DNA from: JAFGWO01 sp965603295
GTDB lineage: Bacteria > BMS3Abin14
Length of the DNA stretch: 43,026 nucleotides
Direction of reading: 5' to 3'
Assembly: GCA_965603295.1 (NCBI GenBank)
Contig: CBFDCL010000008.1
Span: 1-43,026 of the forward strand
Positions within the stretch are counted from its first letter, which is position 1. Each line of letters starts with the position of its first letter. Position numbers and translations under genes: made by a program. The notes beneath the pieces are model-generated. The model made no database searches and was not told the origin of the DNA. It was given only the letters and a program-made list of their open reading frames with translations. Positions 31,644 to 40,123 of the stretch are shown one piece after another.

Positions 31644-31922
31644 TCAATCCTCTTCCTGCAGCCTCCGGCTTTCCGCCATGATCACTTCGTAGATCCTCAC
31701 CAGTTGGTCCGTGTCCATGGGACCTTCGGGGCCTGCCGCCAGTTTTTTGCGAATCTTCCCCTCGCGGGCCGGATCGAGGATCGGAAGGCCGAGTTCCTTC
31801 TTTACCTGGCCGATCGTTCTGGCCAGAGTGGCTCTCTCCTGAAGCAGTTCGATGACTCTTTTGTCAACCGTGTCAATGGCGGATCTGAGGTTGGCGATCC
31901 GCTGGTCCAGGATTTCACTCAT
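31644..31922 (-). CDS. aroQ: chorismate mutase (AroQ type)
   Basis: Rearranges chorismate to prephenate for phenylalanine and tyrosine synthesis. The 92-residue all-helical protein has IDTVDKRVIELLQERATLARTIGQVKKELGLPILDPAREGKIRKKL. The conserved Arg in the first helix, the Arg of RATLA, the Lys of QVKKE and the Asp-Arg-Glu of DPAREGK correspond to the active-site residues of the AroQ alpha fold. It lies downstream of nadB on the same strand with a repeat block in between. No fused prephenate dehydratase is present. Confidence 0.93.
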   Translation of the reverse strand: MSEILDQRIANLRSAIDTVDKRVIELLQERATLARTIGQVKKELGLPILDPAREGKIRKKLAAGPEGPMDTDQLVRIYEVIMAESRRLQEED

Positions 31923-31944
31923 ATGGTTTCCCCAATTTTCTGAT

Positions 31945-32065
31945 TAGAGCTTGTCGAACCTTCAACGCTCAACCCGCATCGCTCAACCCGCATCGCTTAA
32001 CCCTCAACCCTCAAACGGTTCTTCCCTCTGGACCCTGGACCCTGGACTCTGGACTGCTCTCTGAT
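31945..32065. repeat. heptad repeat block, CTCAACC/CGCATCG and GGACYCT words
   Basis: CTCAACC/CGCATCG alternates twice and continues as CTTAACC/CTCAACC/CTCAAAC (about 31968-32016). GGACCCT/GGACCCT/GGACTCT/GGACTGC follows (about 32030-32057). A fragment of the GAGCTTGTCGAA element precedes it. The block lies between nadB and aroQ. Confidence 0.75.
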
Positions 32066-32069
32066 TTCC

Positions 32070-33668
32070 CTATTCGAACATTCCCCGGTTGATGACCGTA
32101 TCCCTTCGGAAAGCGTTGTCGGGTTTTCTGTAATCCAGAGTGTAGTGGAGCCCCCGGCTTTCTTTCCGTTGCATGGCGCAGCGAACGATGAGTTCTGCCA
32201 CTGTGACGAGGTCTCTCAGGTCGATCAGGTCCCGTGTGATCCGGAAATTCCAGTAGTACTCATTTACCTCACTTTTCAAGAGATCAATTCTGTGCATGGC
32301 CCTTTCAAGCCTTCGATTGGTTCTGACAATGCCGACGTAGTTCCACATAGTTCGGCGGATTTCATCCCAGTTATGGGAAATGACAACGTTTTCGTCCGAG
32401 TCCACCGCCTCACCGGTATCCCAGGCGGGAATGGGATCGAGAGTGATCTTCGAGAGGGAAGACCATTGGTTCTTGAGGCAATGGGCGATCCTGGAAGGTA
32501 TGACCAGGGATTCAAGAAGGGAGTTGCTCGCGAGCCTGTTGGCGCCGTGCAGGCCGGTGCACGCTGTTTCGCCGCAGGCAAAGAGGCCGGGAATGGTGGT
32601 CCTTCCCTCCATGTCGGTGACGACGCCTCCGCAAAGGTAATGAGCCGCCGGGACAACGGGAAGGGGCTCCTTGGTCATGTCAAAACCGTACTCGAGACAG
32701 CGGCGGTAGATGTTTGGGAACCGATTGATAATGGCCGGCGCCGGTTTATGGGTAATGTCCAGAAGGACGTAATCATCCCCTTTCATTTTAAGTTCACTAT
32801 CGATGGCCCGTGCAACGATATCACGGGGGGCCAGGTCTTTCATGGGGTGGTAGGATTCCATGAAAGCGTTCCCGTCGAGGCTTTTCAGGATCGCACCTTC
32901 CCCACGGACAGCTTCACTAATGAGAAAGGATTTGGCCTCGGGATGATATAGGCAGGTTGGATGAAACTGGATAAACTCCATATTGGCGATGTCCGCTCCT
33001 GCCCTGTAGGCAATGGCGATACCGGAACCGGTGGCGACATCGGGGTTGCTGGTGTAAAGGTAGGCTTTCCCCGCACCACCGGTAGCGAGGACGACGGCTC
33101 GGGCAAGGATTGGGGTTATCTCCCCATCCTCGGAATCGTGTATGTAGCACCCGAGGCAGCGGAGGCCCGCATTCCCGGATGCCGGGAGGCTCCCCCGCGT
33201 TACCAGGTTGAGGGCCGTGTGCCGTGTAAGGAGTCTGATCCGTTGGCTATTTTCAACTGCCTCCAGAAGGATTCTCTGGATCTCGCGTCCGGTCATATCC
33301 TCGGCATGGACGATGCGGCGATGGCTGTGTCCACCTTCGCGCCCGAGATCCAGCTCCCCGCTGGGGGAGTGGCTGAATTGGGCCCCCAGATCGATGAGGT
33401 CCCGGATAGCGCGTGGACCCTCCCTGACAATGGCATCGACCACATCTTCCCTGCAAAGACCGGCTCCCGCTTCGACAGTGTCCTGAATATGGTACTCAAA
33501 GCGGTCCGCGTCATCCAGCACGGAGGCGATGCCCCCCTGCGCCATGGAGGTGGCCGTATTATCGGGATCCTTTTTGGTGACAAGGACGACGTCACAGAAG
33601 GAAGAGGCCTTCAGTGCTGTCAGGAGACCCGCGACACCGGTGCCGATAACAAGAACATCGGTTTCCAT
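32070..33668 (-). CDS. nadB: L-aspartate oxidase
   Basis: The FAD enzyme that makes iminoaspartate, the first step of de novo NAD synthesis. 532 residues with the N-terminal FAD site VIGTGVAGLLTAL, TSMAQGGIASVL, the EGGHSHRRIVHAEDMTGREIQ active-site segment, the EFIQFHPTCLY motif, HYLCGGV and GLHGANRLASNSLLE. This is the full-length soluble NadB type rather than a fumarate reductase subunit. It is transcribed with aroQ downstream and is divergent from the acidic-protein gene; nadA and nadC are not in the window. Confidence 0.96.
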   Translation of the reverse strand: METDVLVIGTGVAGLLTALKASSFCDVVLVTKKDPDNTATSMAQGGIASVLDDADRFEYHIQDTVEAGAGLCREDVVDAIVREGPRAIRDLIDLGAQFSHSPSGELDLGREGGHSHRRIVHAEDMTGREIQRILLEAVENSQRIRLLTRHTALNLVTRGSLPASGNAGLRCLGCYIHDSEDGEITPILARAVVLATGGAGKAYLYTSNPDVATGSGIAIAYRAGADIANMEFIQFHPTCLYHPEAKSFLISEAVRGEGAILKSLDGNAFMESYHPMKDLAPRDIVARAIDSELKMKGDDYVLLDITHKPAPAIINRFPNIYRRCLEYGFDMTKEPLPVVPAAHYLCGGVVTDMEGRTTIPGLFACGETACTGLHGANRLASNSLLESLVIPSRIAHCLKNQWSSLSKITLDPIPAWDTGEAVDSDENVVISHNWDEIRRTMWNYVGIVRTNRRLERAMHRIDLLKSEVNEYYWNFRITRDLIDLRDLVTVAELIVRCAMQRKESRGLHYTLDYRKPDNAFRRDTVINRGMFE

Positions 33669-33865
33669 TGAGCCAAATTAGCAGATATACGTTAGGGAAG
33701 TAACCCCGATTCGGATTGGACTCCGGGTTGTGGGGTGGCCTGGGAGCTTTTCCTCATGCCCGGAAAGGACTTTCCCCCGGGAGCATGGCACGGCACCGTT
33801 CTTTCTTGCATGGAAACCCTAACGGGTGGTAAATTAAAGGGATAACCGAATGGAGAGTGAAAAAC

Positions 33866-34822
33866 ATGTTCAATCTCATGGCTGATAACGATTATCTTCC
33901 TGTGGAGGAAGAAAATATTGTTCAGATCCACCAGGGGATGAACAAGCTCCGTGTCTCGGTCGGTGAACATGTGTCCGAACCGTCGGAGGTCTTCATTGTC
34001 ACCGGAGAAGACGGGGGCCTCTATCGGTCCTTTATCGTGTTTTTCATGCATGAACCGGAGAGCCACGTGATCTACGGATTTGAGGGAAACCCTTACGCTC
34101 CTGACAGGCAGGAGGATGTGCTGGGCGACGCTTACGAGTTCCTTGAGGAGATGGGGGCCATCCTGGAGGAGGTCCCCTGGGAGAGCATGTCCGCGGAAGA
34201 GCAGGAGAGTTGGCTCGCTGCCGGGACCCTTTACCCGCTGCCGCCCGATGATGTGGATGACCTTCTGGAGGAACTGGAGGAGATCCGGCCAGGCGAACTC
34301 CTGGAAGTCCTCGACGAGGAAGAACAGGCGGCAGACGGGCAAGGGGACGATGTCGAAGGTCTACCCGGTGATTTCGGGGAGGTACCAGAGGCGGAAGAGG
34401 AGGAGGAAGCCCCAGATCCGATGGAGGGTGGTGGGATCGATGAGGATGGGGACTTTGATCAGCTTCTGAAACAGGCGTTTCTCAAGCCGGATATGGTGAA
34501 AAAAAGCTCGGTCGGGAAGGGCACTAACGGGAAAGAGGAACCCCCTGAGGAGGATGTTTCGGAGGATGAGGACAGCATTGGGGGTTTTTCGTTTGAACCT
34601 GCGGAGGAGGGGCCCTCTGAAACGGAAATCGCTGTGCCGGTGGGCGCTGTCGAACCCGTAAAAGAGCCCGAGGATGAACTTGTCCTTGACGCTGTTGAGG
34701 AAGAACCCCTGACTGCGGCAGAAGTCTTCCAGGAAAGGGCCGCGGATGCGAAAGAAATTGCGTGTTCTGTTCCTGTTGAGAGCTTCGATCAGATGATTAT
34801 CAGGTACTTGTCCAGGTTCTGA
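33866..34822 (+). CDS. acidic protein of unknown function
   Basis: 318 residues. The first 125 residues form a compact, probably folded domain (QIHQGMNKLRVSVGEHVSEPSEVFIVTGEDGG, then FFMHEPESHVIYGFEGN). The rest is very acidic and low-complexity, with long Glu/Asp runs and probably disordered. No signal peptide or membrane helix is visible. The ATG at 33866 has GGAGAG eight bases upstream; a GTG at 33857 is less likely. It is four bases upstream of a PilF-like lipoprotein and RodZ-like gene, so it may belong to that envelope unit. A weak TTGCAT-18-TAAATT sequence (33806-33835) could be the promoter. I do not recognise the family. Confidence 0.75.
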   Translation: MFNLMADNDYLPVEEENIVQIHQGMNKLRVSVGEHVSEPSEVFIVTGEDGGLYRSFIVFFMHEPESHVIYGFEGNPYAPDRQEDVLGDAYEFLEEMGAILEEVPWESMSAEEQESWLAAGTLYPLPPDDVDDLLEELEEIRPGELLEVLDEEEQAADGQGDDVEGLPGDFGEVPEAEEEEEAPDPMEGGGIDEDGDFDQLLKQAFLKPDMVKKSSVGKGTNGKEEPPEEDVSEDEDSIGGFSFEPAEEGPSETEIAVPVGAVEPVKEPEDELVLDAVEEEPLTAAEVFQERAADAKEIACSVPVESFDQMIIRYLSRF

Positions 34823-34826
34823 TGCC

Positions 34827-35633
34827 ATGATGAAACGTCGAACAGAGAGGTTGAAAACTGTGAAAAGAAACCCCCGTGTCAGCCTGTTTTTCACAACCAT
34901 GTTCGCGGTTCTCTTCCTGATGTCCTGTGCGGGAACCAGCACGAAAGACGAGGAGACCGCCAGAGAAGGGGACATTCACCTCCAGATGGGGACCAACTAT
35001 TTGAATAAGGGTAATCTGGAAATGGCCCATTTTGAACTGAACAAGGCATCCAGGTTGATCCCGAAAAATCCCGATGTGCATTTTGCACTGGGGACTGTTA
35101 ATGTGCTGAGGGATGACCTGGAACTCGCCGTCAAGGCGTACCAGAGGACCATTGAACTGGATCGGCATTACGCGGATGCCTACAACAACCTGGGTTTTTC
35201 GTATCTTAAACTGGGCAAATGGGACGATGCCATTGGGGCCAGTACGAAAGCTCTGAATGAGGTCACCTATGAAACCCCCGAAAGGGCCCTGACGATCATC
35301 GGCTGGGCCCATTACAAAAAAGGGGATCCGGCAAGGGCCCTTGATTTCCTGGGAAGGGCGCTTGAAGTCCGGCCGGAGCAGCCCGATGCCGAGAACAAGA
35401 TGGCCTCCATATTTCTGGAGCAGGGCAGAACCAAAAAAGCGAAGAATATCCTGACGGATCTCGTAAAAAGAGCTCCCGGGTTTGCCAGTGCGAGGCTAAA
35501 CCTCGGAATCGTGTATTTCAAGGAACAGGATGTCCTGGCTGCCAGGAAGGAATTCCGGGCCGTCCTTGAGCTCGTTGATCCGAAAAGCGATGAAGGGCGG
35601 CTTGCCCAGGGTTATCTGGATCTCATTGAATGA
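34827..35633 (+). CDS. TPR lipoprotein, PilF/PilW-like
   Basis: 268 residues. A basic N-terminus and hydrophobic segment end in the lipobox LMSC (cysteine about residue 34), so it is a lipoprotein. Five to six TPR repeats follow (LQMGTNYLNKGNLEMAHFELNKASRL, HFALGTVNVLRDDLELAVKAY, NNLGFSYLKLGKWDDAIGA and so on). Length and layout match PilF/PilW, the pilotin that helps the type IV pilus secretin assemble in the outer membrane. The neighbouring RodZ-like gene is the usual partner. Other TPR lipoproteins cannot be excluded, and no pilus genes are in the window. Confidence 0.8.
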   Translation: MMKRRTERLKTVKRNPRVSLFFTTMFAVLFLMSCAGTSTKDEETAREGDIHLQMGTNYLNKGNLEMAHFELNKASRLIPKNPDVHFALGTVNVLRDDLELAVKAYQRTIELDRHYADAYNNLGFSYLKLGKWDDAIGASTKALNEVTYETPERALTIIGWAHYKKGDPARALDFLGRALEVRPEQPDAENKMASIFLEQGRTKKAKNILTDLVKRAPGFASARLNLGIVYFKEQDVLAARKEFRAVLELVDPKSDEGRLAQGYLDLIE

Positions 35634-35643
35634 TCCAAACAAT

Positions 35644-36354
35644 ATGTTCAGCGAGCTGGGTAAAAAATTGCGGAGTTACCGGCTGGATGCCGGTTTCGAG
35701 GTCGAGGATCTTGCGTCCCGAACGAGGATCGCGACCAGGCATGTCCGGGCCCTCGAGGAGGGCAGGTTTGAACTGCTTCCGGGAAACGTATTTGTAAAAG
35801 GCTTTATCAGGTCCCTGTGTGCTGAGCTCGAAAAGGATCCGGGGCCTCTCCTGGAACTCATGACGAGGATTGAAGAGGAGGAGGCCCAGGAGGAAAAAAA
35901 CGGTTCTGCGGATTCGAAAAAACCGTTTCCCTTGTTGTTAACTGCGGGGGTTCTTCTGGTTCTGGTGTTCGGAGGCATCCTGTTGCACGGAGGCAGGGAA
36001 AAAACACCGGACCGGAATCGGGCATCTGTTCCAGCGTCTTCCAGTCCGGTTGTTCATGCGGTGCAAGAAAATGACCCTTTTCCACCGTCCGGGGTAGACC
36101 AGCAGGAGGAAATGGATCTGGTAATTCGTGCTACGGAAAAAACCTGGCTTCGCGTCCAGGTTGACTCCTCCAAGGCCTGGGAAACGACGATGAGAACAGG
36201 GGACGAGATAACACTGAAAGGGATGGAGAGGATCAGCCTGTTTATCGGGAATGCCGGGGGGATCTTTTTTGAACTGAACGGGAGAAGGTTCGGGCCACCT
36301 GGATCGGCCGGGCAGGTAATATCCAATTACGTTATTACGAGAGACAATCTTTAA
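35644..36354 (+). CDS. rodZ: RodZ-like helix-turn-helix membrane protein
   Basis: 236 residues. An N-terminal XRE-type (HTH_25) helix-turn-helix (LGKKLRSYRLDAGFEVEDLASRTRIATRHVRALEEG; GNVFVKGFIRSLC) is followed by one transmembrane helix (about residues 98-115). A linker and a C-terminal DUF4115 beta domain (LRVQVDSSKAWETTMRTGD ... LNGRRFGPPG) complete it. This is the RodZ architecture, in which the HTH contacts MreB and the periplasmic domain links to cell-wall elongation. The frame is open further upstream, but the HTH starts at the ATG at 35644. The gene follows the PilF-like gene, as in many proteobacteria. Confidence 0.88.
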   Translation: MFSELGKKLRSYRLDAGFEVEDLASRTRIATRHVRALEEGRFELLPGNVFVKGFIRSLCAELEKDPGPLLELMTRIEEEEAQEEKNGSADSKKPFPLLLTAGVLLVLVFGGILLHGGREKTPDRNRASVPASSSPVVHAVQENDPFPPSGVDQQEEMDLVIRATEKTWLRVQVDSSKAWETTMRTGDEITLKGMERISLFIGNAGGIFFELNGRRFGPPGSAGQVISNYVITRDNL

Positions 36355-36401
36355 GAAGGGGATGGGGAAAAGGGAAAGAAAATAAGGCAAGCAAGGACTG
36401 A

Positions 36402-36460
36402 AGTGCAAGCAGAAGTATTAAAAGGGCGGAAAATAGTTCGGTAATACTTCTACTTATACT
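36402..36460. other. imperfect inverted repeat between rodZ and fusA
   Basis: A 19-base arm at 36402-36420 pairs with 36442-36460 at 16 of 19 positions; the inner ten (AGAAGTATTA and TAATACTTCT) are perfect. The 21-base loop is AT-rich. ACTTCT-type hexamers on the right arm suggest it also belongs to the repeat class. No T-run follows. Confidence 0.5.
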
Positions 36461-36601
36461 TCTTCTCAATCCAACCCTGCTCCAATCCCTGTCCCTTTCA
36501 ACCTTTTTGTCAAGAGGTGACCGGCGGTGAAATGCCCTTATCAGGGGATGCTTCCGGAAAACCTTGAGTCCCGTAAGAAACGAGGAAGTAATAATAAGGT
36601 C

Positions 36602-38626
36602 ATGTCTCTGGAAAAACTTCGAAATATAGGGATTATCGCCCACATTGACGCAGGGAAAACCACGACCACGGAAAGGATCCTCTACTACTCGGGGAAAATC
36701 CACCGGATGGGTGAGGTGGATCAGGGTTCCGCCCAGATGGACTGGATGCCCCAGGAACAGGAGCGCGGTATCACGATCACCTCAGCCGCGACGACATGCC
36801 AGTGGGGACTTTATACCATCAACATCATCGACACCCCAGGGCACGTTGATTTTACCGCCGAAGTGGAAAGGTCCCTCAGGGTCCTGGATGGGGCCGTGGT
36901 TGTTTTTTGCGCCGTTGCCGGTGTGCAGCCTCAGTCGGAAAAGGTTTGGAGACAGGCTGAAAAATATCAAATACCAAAAATAGTTTTTATTAATAAAATG
37001 GACAGGTTGGGATCGGATCCTGATAAAGTACTTCAGGAAATGAGGTCCGTGTTGGGAGCTTCTCCTCTGCCACTGCAGGCACCGGTAGGCACGGGCACGG
37101 AGTTTGCGGGGGTTGTTGATCTTATTCGCATGAAACTTCTCCAATGGAACGACCCAGAAGGAAATAACACGCAGGAGATCCCCATTCCCGATAAGATTGC
37201 CCCGGAAATGGAAAGGAGGAGAGATTCCCTCCTCGAGCAGCTGTCGGAATCCGATGACCGGATCATGTCCGCTTATCTCGAAGGAAAGGAAATCCCCGAT
37301 GAATTGATCGTCGAATCCGTCCGTGAGGGAACGATCAAAGGACGTTTTACCCCCATCTTCTATGGGTCTTCCCTGAAAAGGAAGGGCGTACAACCGCTTC
37401 TCGACGCCATAACCGGATATCTGCCTTCCCCTCTGGATCTGCCCTCGGTATCGGGTTACTGGAATGATGAAAAGGTGTTTCGGGAACCGGACGAAAATGC
37501 GCCCTTTTGTGGGCTCGTTTTCAAGATAATGGCTTACGCCGGAAGACCGACCCTGTTTTACGTTCGGGTCTATTCCGGCTCATGTCCCCTTGGCCAAAAA
37601 TTCCTTAACGGAAGAACACGAACCAACGAACGGGTCATGAAGATCCTGAGGATGCATGCAAACAGGCGTGAAGAGATCCGGGAAATGAAAGCGGGGGACA
37701 TTGTTGCCCTGGTCGGGTTAAAGAACGCCAGGACCGGAGACACAATCTCAGACCCGGCCGATCCGGTGAACCTCGAGGAAACCGCTTTTCCCGAGCCCGT
37801 GATTTTTGTTTCCATTGAGCCAAAAAGTGCCGGCGACCAGGAGAAACTCATGTCGATCCTTGGCATTCTTGCTGAGGAAGACCCAACCTTCGGTGTGAAA
37901 GTGGATGAGGAAACGGGACAGATAATCCTCAGTGGAATGGGAGAACTTCACCTGGAGGTGCTGACCCAGAGGCTCTTTTCCGAGTTCAAAGTGGAAGGAA
38001 GAGTGGGCAGGCCCCAGGTTTCCTACCGTGAGACCATAACCGAAAAGATCGTTTGGAGCGAGCATTTCGAGCGGGAGATTGCAGGGAAAGATCATGAAGC
38101 GTCCGTAACCCTTCAGGTGGAACCCCTGCAGGGGGGCGGCGATGTTCAGTTCAACGATTCCCTTACGGAGGACCTGGTCCCGGGAGATCTCCTGAAAACC
38201 ATAAGGCAGACGGCCCTTGAAGGGGCTAGAAGTGGAGCCAAAGCAGGATATCCGGTCATCGATGTGCTCATCACCCTCATTGATGCCAAATTTTATAACG
38301 AGCGGTCAACGGAAACCGCTTTTCGCGCCTCCACTTCAGCTGCGCTGAACCATTGTCTCAGAGAAGCGGGTCCGGTGCTTCTTGAGCCGGTGATGGCCGT
38401 CGAGGTACAGACCCCGGAGGAGTTCACCGGAGAGGTTGTGGGAAGCCTGACTCTGAGGAGGGGGACGATCGAAGGCGTGGAAAAACAGGGCCCCCTGGAG
38501 GCCATCAAAGCCAGCGTCCCCCTCAAGGAGATGTTCGGGTACACAACCTGCCTGAGATCCCTTACTCAGGGACGTGGGACGTTTAACATGGAACTGTCGA
38601 GCTACCGCCAGGTGGATGGGGAATGA
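36602..38626 (+). CDS. fusA: translation elongation factor G (probable paralogue)
   Basis: A 674-residue EF-G GTPase that drives ribosomal translocation. G1 is AHIDAGKTT, G2 and switch RGITI, G3 DTPGHVDF and G4 NKMD. Domains II to V follow, with GMGELHLEVL in domain III and RRGTIEG and MFGYTTCLRSLTQGRGTF near the end. Domain IV has the loop GYPVIDVLITLIDAKFYNERSTETAF, which differs from the usual VKVTLYDGSYHDVDSSE of canonical EF-G. The gene is not beside rpsL, rpsG or tuf. Both points suggest a second, diverged EF-G of the kind known in deltaproteobacteria and spirochaetes. The ATG at 36602 starts the normal MSLEKLRNIG; a GTG at 36527 would add 25 unlikely residues. Its stop overlaps the next start. 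Confidence 0.92.
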   Translation: MSLEKLRNIGIIAHIDAGKTTTTERILYYSGKIHRMGEVDQGSAQMDWMPQEQERGITITSAATTCQWGLYTINIIDTPGHVDFTAEVERSLRVLDGAVVVFCAVAGVQPQSEKVWRQAEKYQIPKIVFINKMDRLGSDPDKVLQEMRSVLGASPLPLQAPVGTGTEFAGVVDLIRMKLLQWNDPEGNNTQEIPIPDKIAPEMERRRDSLLEQLSESDDRIMSAYLEGKEIPDELIVESVREGTIKGRFTPIFYGSSLKRKGVQPLLDAITGYLPSPLDLPSVSGYWNDEKVFREPDENAPFCGLVFKIMAYAGRPTLFYVRVYSGSCPLGQKFLNGRTRTNERVMKILRMHANRREEIREMKAGDIVALVGLKNARTGDTISDPADPVNLEETAFPEPVIFVSIEPKSAGDQEKLMSILGILAEEDPTFGVKVDEETGQIILSGMGELHLEVLTQRLFSEFKVEGRVGRPQVSYRETITEKIVWSEHFEREIAGKDHEASVTLQVEPLQGGGDVQFNDSLTEDLVPGDLLKTIRQTALEGARSGAKAGYPVIDVLITLIDAKFYNERSTETAFRASTSAALNHCLREAGPVLLEPVMAVEVQTPEEFTGEVVGSLTLRRGTIEGVEKQGPLEAIKASVPLKEMFGYTTCLRSLTQGRGTFNMELSSYRQVDGE

Positions 38627-39432
38627 GAAAGAAAGTTGTCTTCACAGATATGGACGGGACCCTGCTCGACCATGATACCTTCAGCATCCGTCTGGCCGTG
38701 GCTTCCGTTGACCTGCTGATCCGGCGGGGTTTTCCGGTGGTCCCCGTCAGCAGTAAAACGGCTTCCGAGATCCGCGGATGGATGAGGATCCTGTTTTTAA
38801 GGGGGCCCTTCATTTGCGAGAACGGATGCGGGATTTTTATCCCCGAGGGGTATTTCGGGAACCTTCCGGACGGGGCTGTTCAAAACGCCGACGGATGGAA
38901 GATTCCCCTTGCTTCCGGGATCGATGTTGTTCGGGAAAAGCTCCGGGATGCCGCCCGGGAGGCCGGAGTTGTGTACAGGGGTTTTGAGAAAATGTCCCGG
39001 GAGGAGATCTCCCGTTATTCCGGTCTTCGAGGGGACGAACTCCAGGCATGCCTGGAACGGGAATACGACGAACCGTTCATCCTGGAAAGGAATGGGGAAA
39101 TCGAAAGATTGAGGCTTCCCGCAAAGAGGAATGGTCTCGTGTTAACCCGGGGCGGGCGATTTCATCACGCCGCCGATGGGTGTGACAAAGGGCGGGCGGT
39201 TCGGATCCTTGCGGACTTATACCGGGAGATGGATTCCGAGGTCCTGACTATCGCGGTGGGAGACAGCCAGAACGATCTGTCCATGCTTCAGGCTGTCGAC
39301 AAAGGGTATCTGGTCAGGAAACCGGACGGCACCTACGACCCCGAGGTGCCGGAAACCGCCGCCTCAAGGGTTCAGGGGATAGGTCCCAAGGGTTTCAGGG
39401 CGGTGATAGAGGAGATCATTTATTTTGGATAA
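38623..39432 (+). CDS. mpgP: mannosyl-3-phosphoglycerate phosphatase (HAD IIB)
   Basis: A HAD-superfamily phosphatase of 269 residues. It has the nucleophile motif FTDMDGTLLD (Asp9 and Asp11), the VPVSSKTASEI motif II, FICENGCGIFIP, and the C-terminal metal motif VGDSQNDLSMLQAVDKGYLV. The RFHHAADGCDKGRAV segment fits the MpgP/YedP subfamily, which releases mannosylglycerate, a compatible solute, from its phosphorylated precursor. The ATG overlaps the fusA stop by four bases. No mannosyl-3-phosphoglycerate synthase is in the window, so the substrate is by family only; another HAD sugar phosphatase is possible. Confidence 0.85.
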   Translation: MRKKVVFTDMDGTLLDHDTFSIRLAVASVDLLIRRGFPVVPVSSKTASEIRGWMRILFLRGPFICENGCGIFIPEGYFGNLPDGAVQNADGWKIPLASGIDVVREKLRDAAREAGVVYRGFEKMSREEISRYSGLRGDELQACLEREYDEPFILERNGEIERLRLPAKRNGLVLTRGGRFHHAADGCDKGRAVRILADLYREMDSEVLTIAVGDSQNDLSMLQAVDKGYLVRKPDGTYDPEVPETAASRVQGIGPKGFRAVIEEIIYFG

Positions 39433-40123
39433 AGCGGTTCAGGCTCTTCGGATGATAAAGGAAAAGCTGGGGTATTCTTTCAGGGATCCATCTTTCCTGG
39501 AAGAGGCGTTGACCCACCCGTCCGCGGTCAAGGAGGGAAGGAGCGGCGGACCTGATAACCAGAGGCTCGAGTACCTTGGGGATGCTGTTTTGCAGCTCGC
39601 GGTATCACAGCTACTCATTGAGAGGTTTCCTGAGGCGGGGGAAGGGGATTTGAGTTTTTTGAGGGCCGAACTGGTAAGGAGGGAGAATCTTGCTGAACTG
39701 GCCCTCAGGATGGACCTTCTCTCCCTTGTCACCGTCGGATCGAGTCTTGAATCGGCCCCCCTTGTCGCGCGGGAGACGGTAGCCGCCGACGCTTTCGAAG
39801 CTCTCGCAGGGGCTCTTTTCCTTGACGGCTCCTGGGCTGAGAGCCGGGATGCCCTCGTTCCCCTGTTTAAGGACCTGCCGGAACCCGGTGAGCAGCTGAA
39901 AGGCGCCAAGTCGGCTCTTCAAGAGACGATTCAGGGGCGGTTCTCCGGCGATGTGCCCCATTACGAAGTAAACGAAGTTCACGGCCAAAAGGGGGAAGAA
40001 CGGTTTTTTGCCCGCGTTTATCACCAGGACAGGTTCCTGGGGGAAGGGAGGGGACGGAGCAAGAAAAGGGCTGAAGAAGCCGCTGCCTCGTCGGCCCTCC
40101 AGACCATCAAGGATGTGTCGTGA
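39425..40123 (+). CDS. rnc: ribonuclease III
   Basis: A 232-residue double-stranded-RNA endonuclease for rRNA and mRNA processing. The signature QRLEYLGDAVLQLAVSQLL carries the catalytic acidic residues, and VAADAFEALAGALFLDGSW carries the second acidic pair. A C-terminal dsRNA-binding domain follows (GAKSALQETIQGRFSGDVPHYEVNEVHGQKGEERF, ending GRSKKRAEEAAASSAL). The start is TTG at 39425, with AGGAG ten bases upstream, overlapping the mpgP stop by eight bases; an ATG at 39452 would cut into the first helix. era follows with a 4-nt overlap. Confidence 0.96.
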   Translation: MDKAVQALRMIKEKLGYSFRDPSFLEEALTHPSAVKEGRSGGPDNQRLEYLGDAVLQLAVSQLLIERFPEAGEGDLSFLRAELVRRENLAELALRMDLLSLVTVGSSLESAPLVARETVAADAFEALAGALFLDGSWAESRDALVPLFKDLPEPGEQLKGAKSALQETIQGRFSGDVPHYEVNEVHGQKGEERFFARVYHQDRFLGEGRGRSKKRAEEAAASSALQTIKDVS

